This document shows positions 34,459-44,038 of a DNA stretch of 64,000 nt, piece by piece; the stretch's first letter is position 1; every line of letters begins with the position of its first letter. Source of the DNA: Branchiibius sp. NY16-3462-2 (GTDB lineage: Bacteria; Actinomycetota; Actinomycetes; Actinomycetales; Dermatophilaceae); the NCBI RefSeq assembly GCF_001594145.1, contig NZ_LVCF01000040.1:62001-126000 (forward strand). The letters run 5' to 3'. Made by a program: the position numbers and the translations under genes. The notes under the pieces are model-generated. The model was not told the origin of the DNA. It made no database searches and saw only the letters and a list, made by a program, of their open reading frames with translations.

Positions 34459-35891
34459 CCCGGCAACCCTCCCTCGCCTCCAGCGAGACCCACGCTTCGG
34501 CACGCGCCATTGCGGTCGATGACCCACGAAACCCGTTGCTGCGCCTGGAGAACTTCTTCGACGCAGACACCGTTGACCTGATCACCGAGCCCGACTCCAG
34601 TGGCGCACTGGCCGCACGCGGCCTCATCGACGGCACGCCCGCCGTGGCCTTCGCCACCGATGCGACCATCCAGGGCGGCGCGATGGGTGACGCCGGCTGC
34701 AAAGTCATCGTCGCGGCGTACGAAGCGGCTCTGGCCGATGGGGTGCCGGTCGTCGGTCTGTGGCACTCCGGCGGCGCCCGCCTGGCCGAGGGTGTCCTGT
34801 CGTTGGACGCCGTGGGTCACGTCTTCGCGATCATGACGCGAGCGTCCGGCAAGATCCCGCAGATCTCGGTCGTCGTGGGTCCCGCGGCCGGTGGCGCGGC
34901 CTACGGGCCGGCGCTGACCGACATCGTGATCCTGGCCGCCGAGGGACGCATCTTCGTCACGGGACCCGACGTCGTGCGTTCGGTGACCGGGGAGGATGTC
35001 GACGCGCTGCGGCTCGGCGGTCCGGAGCCGCACGGGCGGCGCTCGGGAGTCGTGCACGTGGTGACCGACTCCGCGGAACAGGCCTACGAGCACGGTCGGC
35101 AGATCACGCACCTGCTGGGCGCCCAGGGCACGTGGGGAGCCGTCGAAGACCGCGACCTCGCCGCCTTGCTGCCCGAGTCACCCAAGCGCGCCTACGACGT
35201 GCACCCGCTGGTCGAGCAGATCCTGGACGATCCGCGGACCAGCGTCGAACTGCACCCCAAGTGGGCACCGAACGTCACGACGGCCCTGGGTCGCCTGGGC
35301 GGGCGGACGGTCGGCGTCGTAGCCAACAACCCGATCCGGCTGGGCGGCTGCCTGGATGCGTCGTCGGCGGAGAAGGCCGCTCGCTTCGTGCGGATGTGCG
35401 ACGCGTTCGGTGTCCCGTTGATCGTGCTGGTGGACGTGCCGGGCTACCTGCCCGGCGTGGGCCAGGAGTGGGACGGTGTCGTGCGCCGTGGGGCCAAGTT
35501 GCTGCACGCGTTCGCCGAGTGCGTGGTCCCCCGGGTGACGGTGGTGACCCGCAAGGCGTACGGCGGTGCGTACATCGCGATGAACGCCAAATCACTCGGT
35601 GCCACAAGGGTTTTCGCCTGGCCTGGCGCAGAGCTGGCCGTGATGGGTCACGTCGCGGCGGTCCGTATCCTGCATCGTCGCCGTCTGGCGGAGACCGACG
35701 GCGAGGAGCGCGTCGAGATGGAGAACCAGCTCGCCGCCGAACACGCGGTGCTGGCCGGTGGTCTGGGCCGCGCGCTGGAGATCGGTGTCATCGACGAGGT
35801 CGTGGATCCCTCCGCGACCCGCACCACCGTCGCCGCTGCGCTGGCCGCCGCGCCGGCGAGGCGCGGACAGCACGGCAACATCCCGCTCTAA
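34455..35891 (+). CDS. accD: Acyl-CoA carboxylase carboxyltransferase subunit (AccD6-like)
   Basis: A 478-residue crotonase-fold carboxyltransferase with both N- and C-terminal halves. The N-half has LWHSGGARLAEGV and GPAAGGAAYGPALTD; the C-half has VDVPGYLPGVGQEW and RKAYGGAYIAMN. It transfers CO2 from biotin to acetyl- or propionyl-CoA to supply malonyl-CoA. Placement at the end of the fab operon matches AccD6 (Rv2247). GTG start overlapping fabF. No biotin-carrier gene is nearby. Confidence 0.9.
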   Translation: MTRQPSLASSETHASARAIAVDDPRNPLLRLENFFDADTVDLITEPDSSGALAARGLIDGTPAVAFATDATIQGGAMGDAGCKVIVAAYEAALADGVPVVGLWHSGGARLAEGVLSLDAVGHVFAIMTRASGKIPQISVVVGPAAGGAAYGPALTDIVILAAEGRIFVTGPDVVRSVTGEDVDALRLGGPEPHGRRSGVVHVVTDSAEQAYEHGRQITHLLGAQGTWGAVEDRDLAALLPESPKRAYDVHPLVEQILDDPRTSVELHPKWAPNVTTALGRLGGRTVGVVANNPIRLGGCLDASSAEKAARFVRMCDAFGVPLIVLVDVPGYLPGVGQEWDGVVRRGAKLLHAFAECVVPRVTVVTRKAYGGAYIAMNAKSLGATRVFAWPGAELAVMGHVAAVRILHRRRLAETDGEERVEMENQLAAEHAVLAGGLGRALEIGVIDEVVDPSATRTTVAAALAAAPARRGQHGNIPL

Positions 35892-37768
35892 GCGGTACCG
35901 GCCTTCGGCTGATCAGCGCGCCGCCGCAGGTCGAAGAAGAGCAGACCCAGGCCGATGACCGCGGCGGGCATCACCACCGCGGTCATCAGGCCGCCGATCA
36001 GATCCTCGATCCAGATCGGCCAGCCGGTCAGCAACAGCAGGACTCCGCTGACGAACGGGCCGATGCCCGCGGCCGTGAGCACCAGCAGCAATGCGACGAT
36101 GGCCGACTTCACCGGCCGGGTCCGGACCAGAGCAGCGCTGCGCCGGAACGCCGCCCGCAACGGCCGCTCCTCCTGGGCGGACGCGGCCATGGCGACCGAC
36201 CACAGGGTGAGCATGACCAGGGCCACCGGCGCGAGCCAGAAGGTGATGAACGCGGTGCCGACCAGCAACACCGTTACCAGGAAGACATAGACGGGTGTGC
36301 GGTGGGCTTTGGCCTCGATCGCTGCCGCTCGAAGATCGGCCGTCCGGCCGTCCCGTCGCTGCTCCAACAGGTCGAGAACCACTGCGGCACAGACCGCGTC
36401 GATGACCGCAACCAAAGCCCACGAGAGTCCGGCAACCACCCAGGTCCACCAGGCGTTCACGCCCGGATCCAGATCGGTGATGGTGCCCTTCGGGCCGATG
36501 TGCGTCGCCAGACGGGTCAGCGTCCGCACGAGGTAGGTGCTCAGGAAGAGCACCCCCGCGATCGGCAGGAGTTGCGGGGTCAGCCGCCACGCGATCGCGA
36601 ACATCGCCGCCAGAATCTGCCCGACGGTGCGCTTGCGATCCACCGTGGTCGGGTCGCTGTGCCGCCATGTAGTGCGGGCGATGAGCCACCCGATCAGCGC
36701 GAGGGCGGCCAGGATGGCAGCCCCGGTCAGCACCGGCTGGGCCAGCAGTCGCAGGAAGAGCGTCGAACCCTGGGACACCATCCCGCAGAACGCAATGGTG
36801 GCCATCGTCGGAACCTGCGGCAGGTCGACCGACGCCGGGCGACCTTCGTCCTCGACCCAGGCGATCGGCGTACGCCATTGGGTCTTGGTGGCCGGGCCGG
36901 TCGGTCCGTTGTTGAACGTGGGTTGCTTCTCTCCCCAGTGCCCGGTGAAGGCCAGCCAGGCGAACGGATCCTTGGGATTGGTCGGCACCGTGGTGGGCAG
37001 CAGCGTCACCTGGGGCCGCACTTCAGTTCCCGGGGCCGTCGTGTCGTCACAGCCGAACCCGGTGGCCGAGCCCCGGCCCAGCCAGTGCTCCTGGCTGTAG
37101 TACGACGCGTGGGAGCCCTGCCCCGGGTAGACCACCGGATGGGTGCCGTTCACGATGCGTAACTTGTCCGAACCCCAGTCGGCGACCTCCGAACCCTCGT
37201 GCTGGGCGTAGGCCGTCTGCGCGGGCTCGGTCGCGAGCGCTGCTGCGACAGTAGGCGCATCGAAATCGACCTGGATCATCTCCCAGTCGCTTTCGTGCCG
37301 GTCGTTCCAGTCGTTGTAGACGTAGTAGAACCAGTACTGCACGGCGACCTGACCCTGATCGGTGACCACGCGGGAGTAGATGGTCGGCTCGTGACCCTCG
37401 CGGATCTTGTCGTACCACTTCTCGTAATCGCACCCGGGCCGTAGTGCGTCACCCGGCAGGTTGAGATAACTGTCCGGACCGGCCGTGGCCAGTTGGCTGC
37501 TCGTCGGAGCCGTGATCGTGCCGTGCGGGGTGCGCAACGTGACGTCCGGGCGCCCCAGGACCGCGTCCACCGCGATGGGCAGGTAGGGCTCGCCGTCGCC
37601 GCACGGTGTCGTGTGCTTGCGAACGACCAGAACCGGCGCATAGCGCTCGGCGAGTTGCTGCGCCTGACTGGAGGTCGACGTACCGGAGGAGGTAGCGGCC
37701 GAGGCTGGAACCCACGCGGAGAGTACGGCGATCAGCAGGGCCAGGAGAAACCCGCCGGCGGCCCTCAG
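35888..37768 (-). CDS. Vps62-like secreted/membrane protein with CTG start
   Basis: About 626 residues. The N-terminus is a signal-like segment (RAAGGFLLALLIAVLSAWVP), then an extracellular Vps62-related domain with VQYWFYYVYNDWNDRHESDW and EHWLGRGSATGFGCDD. About five to six transmembrane helices fill the C-terminal 250 residues. No ATG, GTG or TTG is available near the signal peptide. A CTG at 37768 overlaps the stop of the upstream DUF3145 gene (CTGA), and a second CTG at 37786 has GGAG 10 nt upstream. Function is unknown. It converges with accD. Confidence 0.65.
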   Translation of the reverse strand: MRAAGGFLLALLIAVLSAWVPASAATSSGTSTSSQAQQLAERYAPVLVVRKHTTPCGDGEPYLPIAVDAVLGRPDVTLRTPHGTITAPTSSQLATAGPDSYLNLPGDALRPGCDYEKWYDKIREGHEPTIYSRVVTDQGQVAVQYWFYYVYNDWNDRHESDWEMIQVDFDAPTVAAALATEPAQTAYAQHEGSEVADWGSDKLRIVNGTHPVVYPGQGSHASYYSQEHWLGRGSATGFGCDDTTAPGTEVRPQVTLLPTTVPTNPKDPFAWLAFTGHWGEKQPTFNNGPTGPATKTQWRTPIAWVEDEGRPASVDLPQVPTMATIAFCGMVSQGSTLFLRLLAQPVLTGAAILAALALIGWLIARTTWRHSDPTTVDRKRTVGQILAAMFAIAWRLTPQLLPIAGVLFLSTYLVRTLTRLATHIGPKGTITDLDPGVNAWWTWVVAGLSWALVAVIDAVCAAVVLDLLEQRRDGRTADLRAAAIEAKAHRTPVYVFLVTVLLVGTAFITFWLAPVALVMLTLWSVAMAASAQEERPLRAAFRRSAALVRTRPVKSAIVALLLVLTAAGIGPFVSGVLLLLTGWPIWIEDLIGGLMTAVVMPAAVIGLGLLFFDLRRRADQPKAGTA

Positions 37769-38280
37769 GAGACGCGGTGCAGCCAGCGGACTGTCGCTCC
37801 GTCCCCGGCGTAGCGGAAGGGTTCGAGCTCCAGGTCCCAGGCGGTGCCCAGCAACTCGGCGACCTCGGCGCGGAACTTCTCGGGGTCGCCACCACTGGCG
37901 ATCACCACCGAACGCAACCGATCCTCGTTGACCACGGCGTCGCCGGAGGCGTTGGTCCAGGTGTGATGGATACCCAGGTCCGGGGTGCTGGCCCAGCGGG
38001 AACCGTCGCAGCCGGGGGTCGGCTCCTCGGTGACCTCGTAGCGCACGCCGTCCCAACCGCGCAGCGCCGTCGTCAGGCGGGCGCCGGTGCCGGGCTCGGC
38101 GGCCCAGGAGAACTCGGTACGTACGAAGCCGGGAGCTACCGGTTGTTTCGTCCACTCCAAGTGGACGGGCTGGCCCAGGACGCTCTCCAGAGCCCAGCCG
38201 ATATGCGGGCACAACGAAACCGGGGTGGAGTGGATGAACACCACACCCCGGGCGACGGCGCGCGTGCGCGATGCCGACAT
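37765..38280 (-). CDS. DUF3145 family protein
   Basis: A 171-residue protein of the actinobacterial DUF3145 family. Conserved features are RGVVFIHSTPVSLCPHIGWALE near the N-terminus and AELLGTAWDLELEPFRYAGDG near the C-terminus. No function is known. The ATG at 38280 is preceded by GGAGG. The stop overlaps the presumed CTG start of the Vps62-like gene. Confidence 0.85.
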   Translation of the reverse strand: MSASRTRAVARGVVFIHSTPVSLCPHIGWALESVLGQPVHLEWTKQPVAPGFVRTEFSWAAEPGTGARLTTALRGWDGVRYEVTEEPTPGCDGSRWASTPDLGIHHTWTNASGDAVVNEDRLRSVVIASGGDPEKFRAEVAELLGTAWDLELEPFRYAGDGATVRWLHRVS

Positions 38281-38422
38281 AACCTGCCTCCTTCACGGGA
38301 CCGAGGACGTCTTCCCCTACGCCTCGAACAGTGAAGGACTCCCCCATTGTGCCCCACACGTCACAGGAGCACCAGTGGTCACAGCAGACCACGGTGCTCC
38401 TGATCGGTGGGATGTCGGCGCG

Positions 38423-39013
38423 CTATGCGGTGGGCGGCGTGGAGTCGGTCGGGGTGGTGGGCTGCTCGGCGGGCGCGGTGGGTGCCGGGGTCGCCGGGGT
38501 CACCGACTGGTTGGGGCGCAGCCCGGCCTCGTCCAGCAAGGTGCCTGCCTGCTGGGCGAACTTGTGCTCGACCAGCAGTTCGAAGCTGCTCGGGACGATG
38601 GCGCTGACCGAGCTGAAGTCACGCTGGCCGCGGGTGAACGCGTATCCGATCGCCGACCAGATCAGGCCGAAGAGCGCACCCCAGATCGCGGTGTAGATGA
38701 CGACCTGCCAGATCGTGATGTTCTTGACGAACAGGGAGAAGATCAAGCCGATGAACAGACCGAACCACGCACCGGTCAGGATTCCGGCGGTGATGACCTT
38801 GCTCCAGGTGAGCCGGCCGGTGACCCGCTCGATCTGCTTCAGGTCGGAACCGACGATCAAGCAGTTCTCCACGGGGAACTGCTTGTCCGACAGCAGGTCC
38901 ACTGCCTTCTGCGCCTCGGGGTAGGTGGCGTAGGTGGCCAGGGACATCGGGTATTCGAGTTTGAGCGCGGTGTTACGGGCGGCTGCGCCAAGACCGAGCG
39001 AGTTTGTCGACAT
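38423..39013 (-). CDS. GSP17M/YflT-like membrane protein
   Basis: A 196-residue protein. The N-terminal third has a YflT (general stress protein 17M)-like fold (YATYPEAQKAVDLLSDKQFP, then CLIVGSDLKQIERVTG). Two glycine-rich transmembrane helices follow (ITAGILTGAWFGLFIGLIF; IWGALFGLIWSAIGY). The C-terminus is a Pro/Thr tail. It is common in actinobacteria and linked to stress by family name only. It stands alone, divergent from the acyltransferase gene. Confidence 0.72.
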   Translation of the reverse strand: MSTNSLGLGAAARNTALKLEYPMSLATYATYPEAQKAVDLLSDKQFPVENCLIVGSDLKQIERVTGRLTWSKVITAGILTGAWFGLFIGLIFSLFVKNITIWQVVIYTAIWGALFGLIWSAIGYAFTRGQRDFSSVSAIVPSSFELLVEHKFAQQAGTLLDEAGLRPNQSVTPATPAPTAPAEQPTTPTDSTPPTA

Positions 39014-39221
39014 GCCTTGATGCTATCGGCGCAGGTCCGTGGCGACAGGTTTCGCGCCCTCGACGCGCCGCGGACAGCAGCACGCCGAATACGCCCTGGC
39101 CACTTACACTGACCACGATCGGAAAACAACGAGGTCGTCCCGGACGCCGAGCTGCCTCGCCCGGTCGGCGGCAACACGATCCCTGTTGCCGTGTGTTCAG
39201 GAGCTACAGGAGCCCCAGCGA

Positions 39222-41201
39222 GTGCCTCGTCCAGTATCCGCCAAGGACACCTACTTACCCGGCCTCGACGGCATCCGTGCCATCGCGGTGGCGGCCGTTG
39301 TGCTCTACCACCTCAACGTCCCCGGCTTGGCCGGCGGCCTGCTGGGCGTCGGCATCTTCTTCACCCTGAGCGGATTCCTGATCACGACGATCCTGCTTCG
39401 GGGGTGGGCGCGGACCCACTCCGTCGGGCTGATCGGGTTCTATCTACGCCGCGCCCGACGGCTGTTCCCGGCGGTCGTGCTGGTCATCGCCGTGGTCATT
39501 GTCGCGACGCTGATCGCCGATCGGGACAACCTGGGCGCGACGATCGGCAACGGGCTGGCCGGTTTGTTCTACGTCGCCAACTGGCACACGATCGCTTCCG
39601 GCGGAGACTACTTCGCGATCACCGCCGGCACCGGCGGACCCCTTGACCACCTGTGGTCACTCTCGGTCGAAGAGCAGTTCTACTTCGTCTGGCCGTTGTT
39701 GCTGATCGGAATGATCATGATCTTCCGCGGCAACCTGCGTGCCGTGGCCGTCGCGACCGGTGTGCTGTCAGCCATCAGCTTCGTGCTGCTGTACAAGTTC
39801 TCGATCCGGCCGCCGGACGTCATGCCCGCGTTATGGAGCACCACCCGCGCCTACGAGGGCACGGACACCCGCGCCGGCGGCCTGCTGATCGGTGCGATCT
39901 TCGCGATCGTGCTGTTCGAGCGTCCGTTCCCGGCAACCGGGGGCGCATGGAAGGTGCCCATCGACGTCCTGGGCCTGGCGAGCCTGGTCGGTCTGGGCTG
40001 GATCATCTACTACTCCGGGTCGCATCCGGACTCGCTCTACACCTGGGGCATCCTGGCCCAGTCGATGCTCACCGCGACCCTGGTGATCAGCGCCATCCAT
40101 CCCGGATCGATGCTCGTGCGCAACCTGCTGGGCGCTCAACCGTTCCGCTGGATCGGTGAACGCTCCTACGGCATCTACCTGTGGCACCTGCCGGTCATCT
40201 ACTTCACCCCCCAGGGCTGGATCGATGCCCATCCGGTGCCGGTCGGCGTTGTCCAGGTCGCCGTCACACTGATCCTGTCCGCGCTGAGTTGGACGCTGCT
40301 GGAGGACCCGATCCGTCGCAACGGGTTCCGCGCTGCGTTCAAGAAGCCAGCCGGCGCAGAGGGCCGCCGCCGCGCCGTACCCGTCATTGTCTCCGGCTTC
40401 GCCGCGCTCGGCCTGGTCGCCAGCGTCGGTCTGGGCAGTGCCTCGGCCCTCGGCGGCAAGGCAACGGCTGCGGATGCGGTCCCGGACAAGCCGGGGGCGA
40501 TCAACACCCCGCCGCCCACGCCCAAATCGAACAAACCGGTGAAGAACGGGATCCCGGGCAAGACCTCGTGCACCTCCGTCGCGCACATCGGCGACTCGAC
40601 GTCGATCGGGCTGGAGTCGCCCGCTTCGCTGCCGAACGCCGCCGACCGGATCACCGCGCAGTACAAGAAGGTGGGTGTGACCACGGTCAAGGAGGACATC
40701 TCCGGCGCCCGCGCCATCGTCGAGCACTGGAACAACCAGCCCAACGGCGAGGACGCGATCGAGAAGTTCCAGAAGAACGGCTTCAAGGGCTGTTACGTCA
40801 TCGCCCTGGGCAACAACGACGTGGCGAACCTGTCGGTCGGGGCCGCCTACTCCCTTGACCAGCGCATCGACATGGTCATGAAGCACACCAACGGCCAGCC
40901 CACCTTGTGGCTGACCAGCCGCACCCTGCGCACTGTTGGGCCGTACCGCGACGAGGGCTTCCCGGCCCTGTCGGAGGCGCTGCAGAGCGCGTGCAAGCGC
41001 TACCCCAACCTGCGGGTTTTCGACTGGCGCAGCGAGGTCCAGACCAGCTGGTATCTGCCCGATGACAAGATCCACTACACGACCAAGGGCTATCAGGAGC
41101 GCGCCAAGCGCATTGCCCTGGCGCTGGCGAACGCCTTCCCCAAGGACGGCAAGCCGGCACCGACCTGCCTGGTCTATTCGGGATTGAAGGCCAACCAGTG
41201 A
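39222..41201 (+). CDS. OatA-like acyltransferase with SGNH domain
   Basis: A 659-residue membrane protein. The Acyl_transf_3 domain (residues 10-385) has YLPGLDGIRAIAV with catalytic His in LYHLNVPG, plus about ten helices and WSLSVEEQFYFVWPL. A Pro-rich linker leads to an extracytoplasmic SGNH domain from about residue 446 with GDSTSIG (454-460), ALGNND and DDKIHY. Such enzymes O-acetylate peptidoglycan or surface glycans. The GTG at 39222 has AGGAG 9 nt upstream; an extension to 39039 was not used. The SGNH domain is closely related to the next gene product. Confidence 0.85.
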   Translation: MPRPVSAKDTYLPGLDGIRAIAVAAVVLYHLNVPGLAGGLLGVGIFFTLSGFLITTILLRGWARTHSVGLIGFYLRRARRLFPAVVLVIAVVIVATLIADRDNLGATIGNGLAGLFYVANWHTIASGGDYFAITAGTGGPLDHLWSLSVEEQFYFVWPLLLIGMIMIFRGNLRAVAVATGVLSAISFVLLYKFSIRPPDVMPALWSTTRAYEGTDTRAGGLLIGAIFAIVLFERPFPATGGAWKVPIDVLGLASLVGLGWIIYYSGSHPDSLYTWGILAQSMLTATLVISAIHPGSMLVRNLLGAQPFRWIGERSYGIYLWHLPVIYFTPQGWIDAHPVPVGVVQVAVTLILSALSWTLLEDPIRRNGFRAAFKKPAGAEGRRRAVPVIVSGFAALGLVASVGLGSASALGGKATAADAVPDKPGAINTPPPTPKSNKPVKNGIPGKTSCTSVAHIGDSTSIGLESPASLPNAADRITAQYKKVGVTTVKEDISGARAIVEHWNNQPNGEDAIEKFQKNGFKGCYVIALGNNDVANLSVGAAYSLDQRIDMVMKHTNGQPTLWLTSRTLRTVGPYRDEGFPALSEALQSACKRYPNLRVFDWRSEVQTSWYLPDDKIHYTTKGYQERAKRIALALANAFPKDGKPAPTCLVYSGLKANQ

Positions 41202-42130
41202 GCACCACCAAGACACGAAAAGGCTTGGCTCGGCGTACGTCGATCGTCGGCTGCGCGTCGGCTCTCACCGTGGCGGCGCTGACCCTGAGCGCTTGTGGCG
41301 GCGGGACGGCGGCGGCACCGTCGCCGACCTCGCCGTCATGGTCGTCTTCGTCAACCGCGACAACCACGCCTGCCCCGACCTCGACGACGCCCACGAGCGC
41401 GTCCTCGGCCACGTCGTCGTCGGGCACCTCCGCCACGTCGTCCACCGCCACCGCTACGGGGTCGGCGAGCACCGCTTCCGTGCCGTACCCGCAGACGTCC
41501 TGCTCGTCGGTTGTGCACATCGGTGACTCGACCTCGGTCGGCCTGGAGTCGGCGGACTTCCTGCACAACCCCGCGTACCGCTTGACCGCGCAGTACAAGG
41601 ACGTCGGCGTCAAGAACGTCACCACCGACATCTCCGGTGCCCGCGCGATCATCGAGCACTGGAACAACCAGCCGAACTCCCTCGATGCGATCAAGAAGTT
41701 CGAGGCGCAGGGTTATCAGGGCTGCTACGTGCTGGCCATCGGCAACAACGATGTGGCCAACATCAGCGTCGGTGGCGCCGGGCCCATCTCGGCGCGGATC
41801 GACCTGATGATGCAGCACGCCGGCTCCAACCCGGTCATGTGGCTGACCAGCCGCACGTTGAAGACGTCCGGGCCCTACACCGACGCGAACTTCCCGAGCC
41901 TGTCGAACGCGCTGATCGCGGCGTGCGAGAAGTACCCGAACCTACGGGTGTTCGACTGGCGAAATGAAGTGCAGACGGCGTGGTACCAGCCAGCCGACAA
42001 GATCCACTACACCAGCCACGGCTATAAGGAACGCGCCGAACGCATCGCGCGAGCGCTGGCGAACGCGTTCCCGGCGTCCGGGGCGACCTCGAGCTGCGTG
42101 GTCCACTCCGGGCTCAGCGCCAGCCAGTAG
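41198..42130 (+). CDS. SGNH-domain lipoprotein, paralogue of upstream acyltransferase domain
   Basis: A 310-residue lipoprotein. The lipobox LTLSAC puts the lipidated Cys at 33. A 60-residue Ser/Thr/Pro/Ala-rich linker follows, then an SGNH hydrolase domain (residues 100-305) with GDSTSVG (109-115), AIGNND and DKIHYTSHG. Long stretches match the preceding protein's C-terminus (ISGARAI, EHWNNQPN, LTSRTL, YPNLRVFDWR). It likely deacetylates or acetylates a surface polymer alongside its neighbour. GTG start overlapping the upstream stop. Confidence 0.83.
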   Translation: MSTTKTRKGLARRTSIVGCASALTVAALTLSACGGGTAAAPSPTSPSWSSSSTATTTPAPTSTTPTSASSATSSSGTSATSSTATATGSASTASVPYPQTSCSSVVHIGDSTSVGLESADFLHNPAYRLTAQYKDVGVKNVTTDISGARAIIEHWNNQPNSLDAIKKFEAQGYQGCYVLAIGNNDVANISVGGAGPISARIDLMMQHAGSNPVMWLTSRTLKTSGPYTDANFPSLSNALIAACEKYPNLRVFDWRNEVQTAWYQPADKIHYTSHGYKERAERIARALANAFPASGATSSCVVHSGLSASQ

Positions 42131-42140
42131 TTGCTGATTC

Positions 42141-42473
42141 CTACTTGAAGAACTCGCTGATCGCGTCCGGTAGGCCGGAAGCGAACAGCACCACGCCGAA
42201 GCCGACGATCAACAGGGCGGCGAGCGCTCCGAACAGGACCATCAGGATCTTGGCCGCCTGATGAGCTCGCGGCCCCGCGACGGGTTCGTAGAGGCTTAGA
42301 TCAACATCTTGGGCGGCCGGTTCCGTCGTGGACGCGACCACCGGTGAGTTGGGTTGCACCAGAAGGCTGCTCGACTCACCGGAGCCCACCTCGGGCAGAC
42401 CCTGCTGCGGTAACGCACCCTGTCCCTGCGCGGCAGCGTCCGCCGCGCCCGCCAGACCCCTCGAGATGTCCAT
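42141..42473 (-). CDS. Small single-pass membrane protein
   Basis: A 110-residue protein with a disordered Gln/Ser/Pro-rich N-terminus and one transmembrane helix near the C-terminus (ILMVLFGALAALLIVGFGVV). No family recognised. It converges tightly with the SGNH lipoprotein gene. Codon use is like the neighbours, and the ORF is intact. Confidence 0.55.
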   Translation of the reverse strand: MDISRGLAGAADAAAQGQGALPQQGLPEVGSGESSSLLVQPNSPVVASTTEPAAQDVDLSLYEPVAGPRAHQAAKILMVLFGALAALLIVGFGVVLFASGLPDAISEFFK

Positions 42474-42559
42474 GTCTGAGAGTCGCAGGCCGTCGCGAGA
42501 TAGGCAATCATATCCGGGCCCTCCGCGTTCCGCCCTCGATCACGACACGGCCGCCAGCA

Positions 42560-44038
42560 TCACCGGATGTTCGCAGGCAGGCGCAGGTCCTTCGGCAGCC
42601 GGATGGTGACGCGTTTGCTGAGTCCGCGGATGGTGCAGGCGAGCGGTCTTTCGGCTCCTGGTGGTGACGGTGGTGTGCTGGTTTCGCTCAGCCCCCGCGT
42701 GGTGGTGGTGCGCTGGTCGGCGTCGCCGGTGACGGTCAGGTCCGGGTGTTCTTTGGTGTAGTTGCAGCGGGCGCAGCCCCCACCGGCGTTCGAGACGCTC
42801 GTGGCTCCACCGTCGGCGTGGCGTTGGATGTGGTCGATGTGTTCGATGGGTTCGTCGCAGAACGGGGTGCGGCAGGTCCGGTCTCGTAATCGCACGAACG
42901 CTGCCAGCAGTCCTGGGTAGCGCCGGGCACGCGAATCCATTGAGATCAGCTCACCGGTGCCCGGGGCGGTGAACACCCGTCGGATCACGCCACCGGCGGT
43001 GTCGTGGTCGGCCAGGAATTGCCGGGCCAGGTCCGCAGGAATCGGGCCGAACCCTTCCAGGTCCGCGGGGGCCTCACCGGTGAGGGATTCGATCGGGACC
43101 AGCAGGTTGACCGCGACCACCGGCACCGGAGGCTTGTCTGTCGTACCGTCAGCCTCGGGCTGCTCCCCGGCCGCTGCGGCCGGCGCATCGGCCTGGTCGG
43201 CAGCCGGCGCATCCTGACCCGGTGTGGCCGGTGTGGCCGGTGTGGGTGGTACTGGTGCGCCGCAGGCGGGTCGGCCGCTGATGCGTTCGACCAGGGCGTC
43301 GGCCATTAGTTGTCCTTTGCCCCGCCCATCCCCGTCCCCGCCCTTATGGCTACTGGCTGTGGCGGCGGCGTTGAGGGCGGCGATGCAGGCGACGCCGTCT
43401 TTGACCGGCAGCAGCGCGGTCAACCAGGTCATCGTGTCCGGTGCTGGGCGTAGCGAGACGCGGCGTTCGCGTTTGGCGCGGGCACGGCGCGCTACCGCAG
43501 CAGCTGGATCCAACCGGTAGGCGGCCGCCCGGGCGACCCCGGCCAGGCGCCGCCCGGAGGTTTTACCCAGGACCCCTTTGATCGCTTCATCCACCGCGGC
43601 ACGGTCGGCCAACGACAGGTAGGCGGTTTCGGCCACGACTTGGGTGGCGTGCCATTCGCTGATGGTCCCGGCCCGTAACGCGGCGGCGGTGTGCGGCATT
43701 TCTTGTGTGACGGCGCGGGAGACGCCCAGGAACCGGGTACCGACCCGGGGGCTTTCTCGTCGTGCCAGACCTAGTTGTGAACCCACGACCCGGGCGGTTT
43801 CATCCGCGGTGATGCCGCGGGCCTGGTCGGCGGCGCGTTGCGCGTCGTGGAGCACGACCGCTAACTCGGTTTGCACCGCGCTGGCAGCGTTCTTCAGTTC
43901 TTCGAGTTCCCGGATCAGTACCAGGGCGGCATCGGGGTTAACGCCGCGAGCGCCCTCCACCAGCCGGTGACGGACGGCGCGCACTTCGGCAACAGACAAC
44001 GCTTCACTCGTTGAAACAGACGGCGTTGAAACAGACAT
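42560..44038 (-). CDS. 13E12-repeat/DUF222 HNH endonuclease-like protein
   Basis: A 492-residue protein. The N-terminal DUF222 region is helical. The C-terminal HNH domain has RDRTCRTPFCDEPIEHIDHIQ, followed by GGGCARCNYTKEHPD. A Pro/Ala-rich low-complexity linker (around residues 255-300) separates them. The family is multi-copy in actinobacteria and thought to be selfish or mobile-element derived; activity is not established. The ATG at 44038 has GGAGGG 5 nt upstream. Near its start two 12-bp GTTGAAACAGAC copies encode the SVSTPSVST repeat. Confidence 0.85.
   Translation of the reverse strand: MSVSTPSVSTSEALSVAEVRAVRHRLVEGARGVNPDAALVLIRELEELKNAASAVQTELAVVLHDAQRAADQARGITADETARVVGSQLGLARRESPRVGTRFLGVSRAVTQEMPHTAAALRAGTISEWHATQVVAETAYLSLADRAAVDEAIKGVLGKTSGRRLAGVARAAAYRLDPAAAVARRARAKRERRVSLRPAPDTMTWLTALLPVKDGVACIAALNAAATASSHKGGDGDGRGKGQLMADALVERISGRPACGAPVPPTPATPATPGQDAPAADQADAPAAAAGEQPEADGTTDKPPVPVVAVNLLVPIESLTGEAPADLEGFGPIPADLARQFLADHDTAGGVIRRVFTAPGTGELISMDSRARRYPGLLAAFVRLRDRTCRTPFCDEPIEHIDHIQRHADGGATSVSNAGGGCARCNYTKEHPDLTVTGDADQRTTTTRGLSETSTPPSPPGAERPLACTIRGLSKRVTIRLPKDLRLPANIR

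Noticed and set aside
34760..37162. An 800-codon open frame spanning accD and the Vps62-like gene
   Set aside because: It covers the ends of two recognisable converging genes in the wrong frames and is extremely Arg/Gly-rich.
37787..38392. N-terminal extension of the Vps62-like frame upstream of its signal peptide
   Set aside because: It lies inside the DUF3145 coding region in another frame and reads as Arg/Gly low-complexity sequence.
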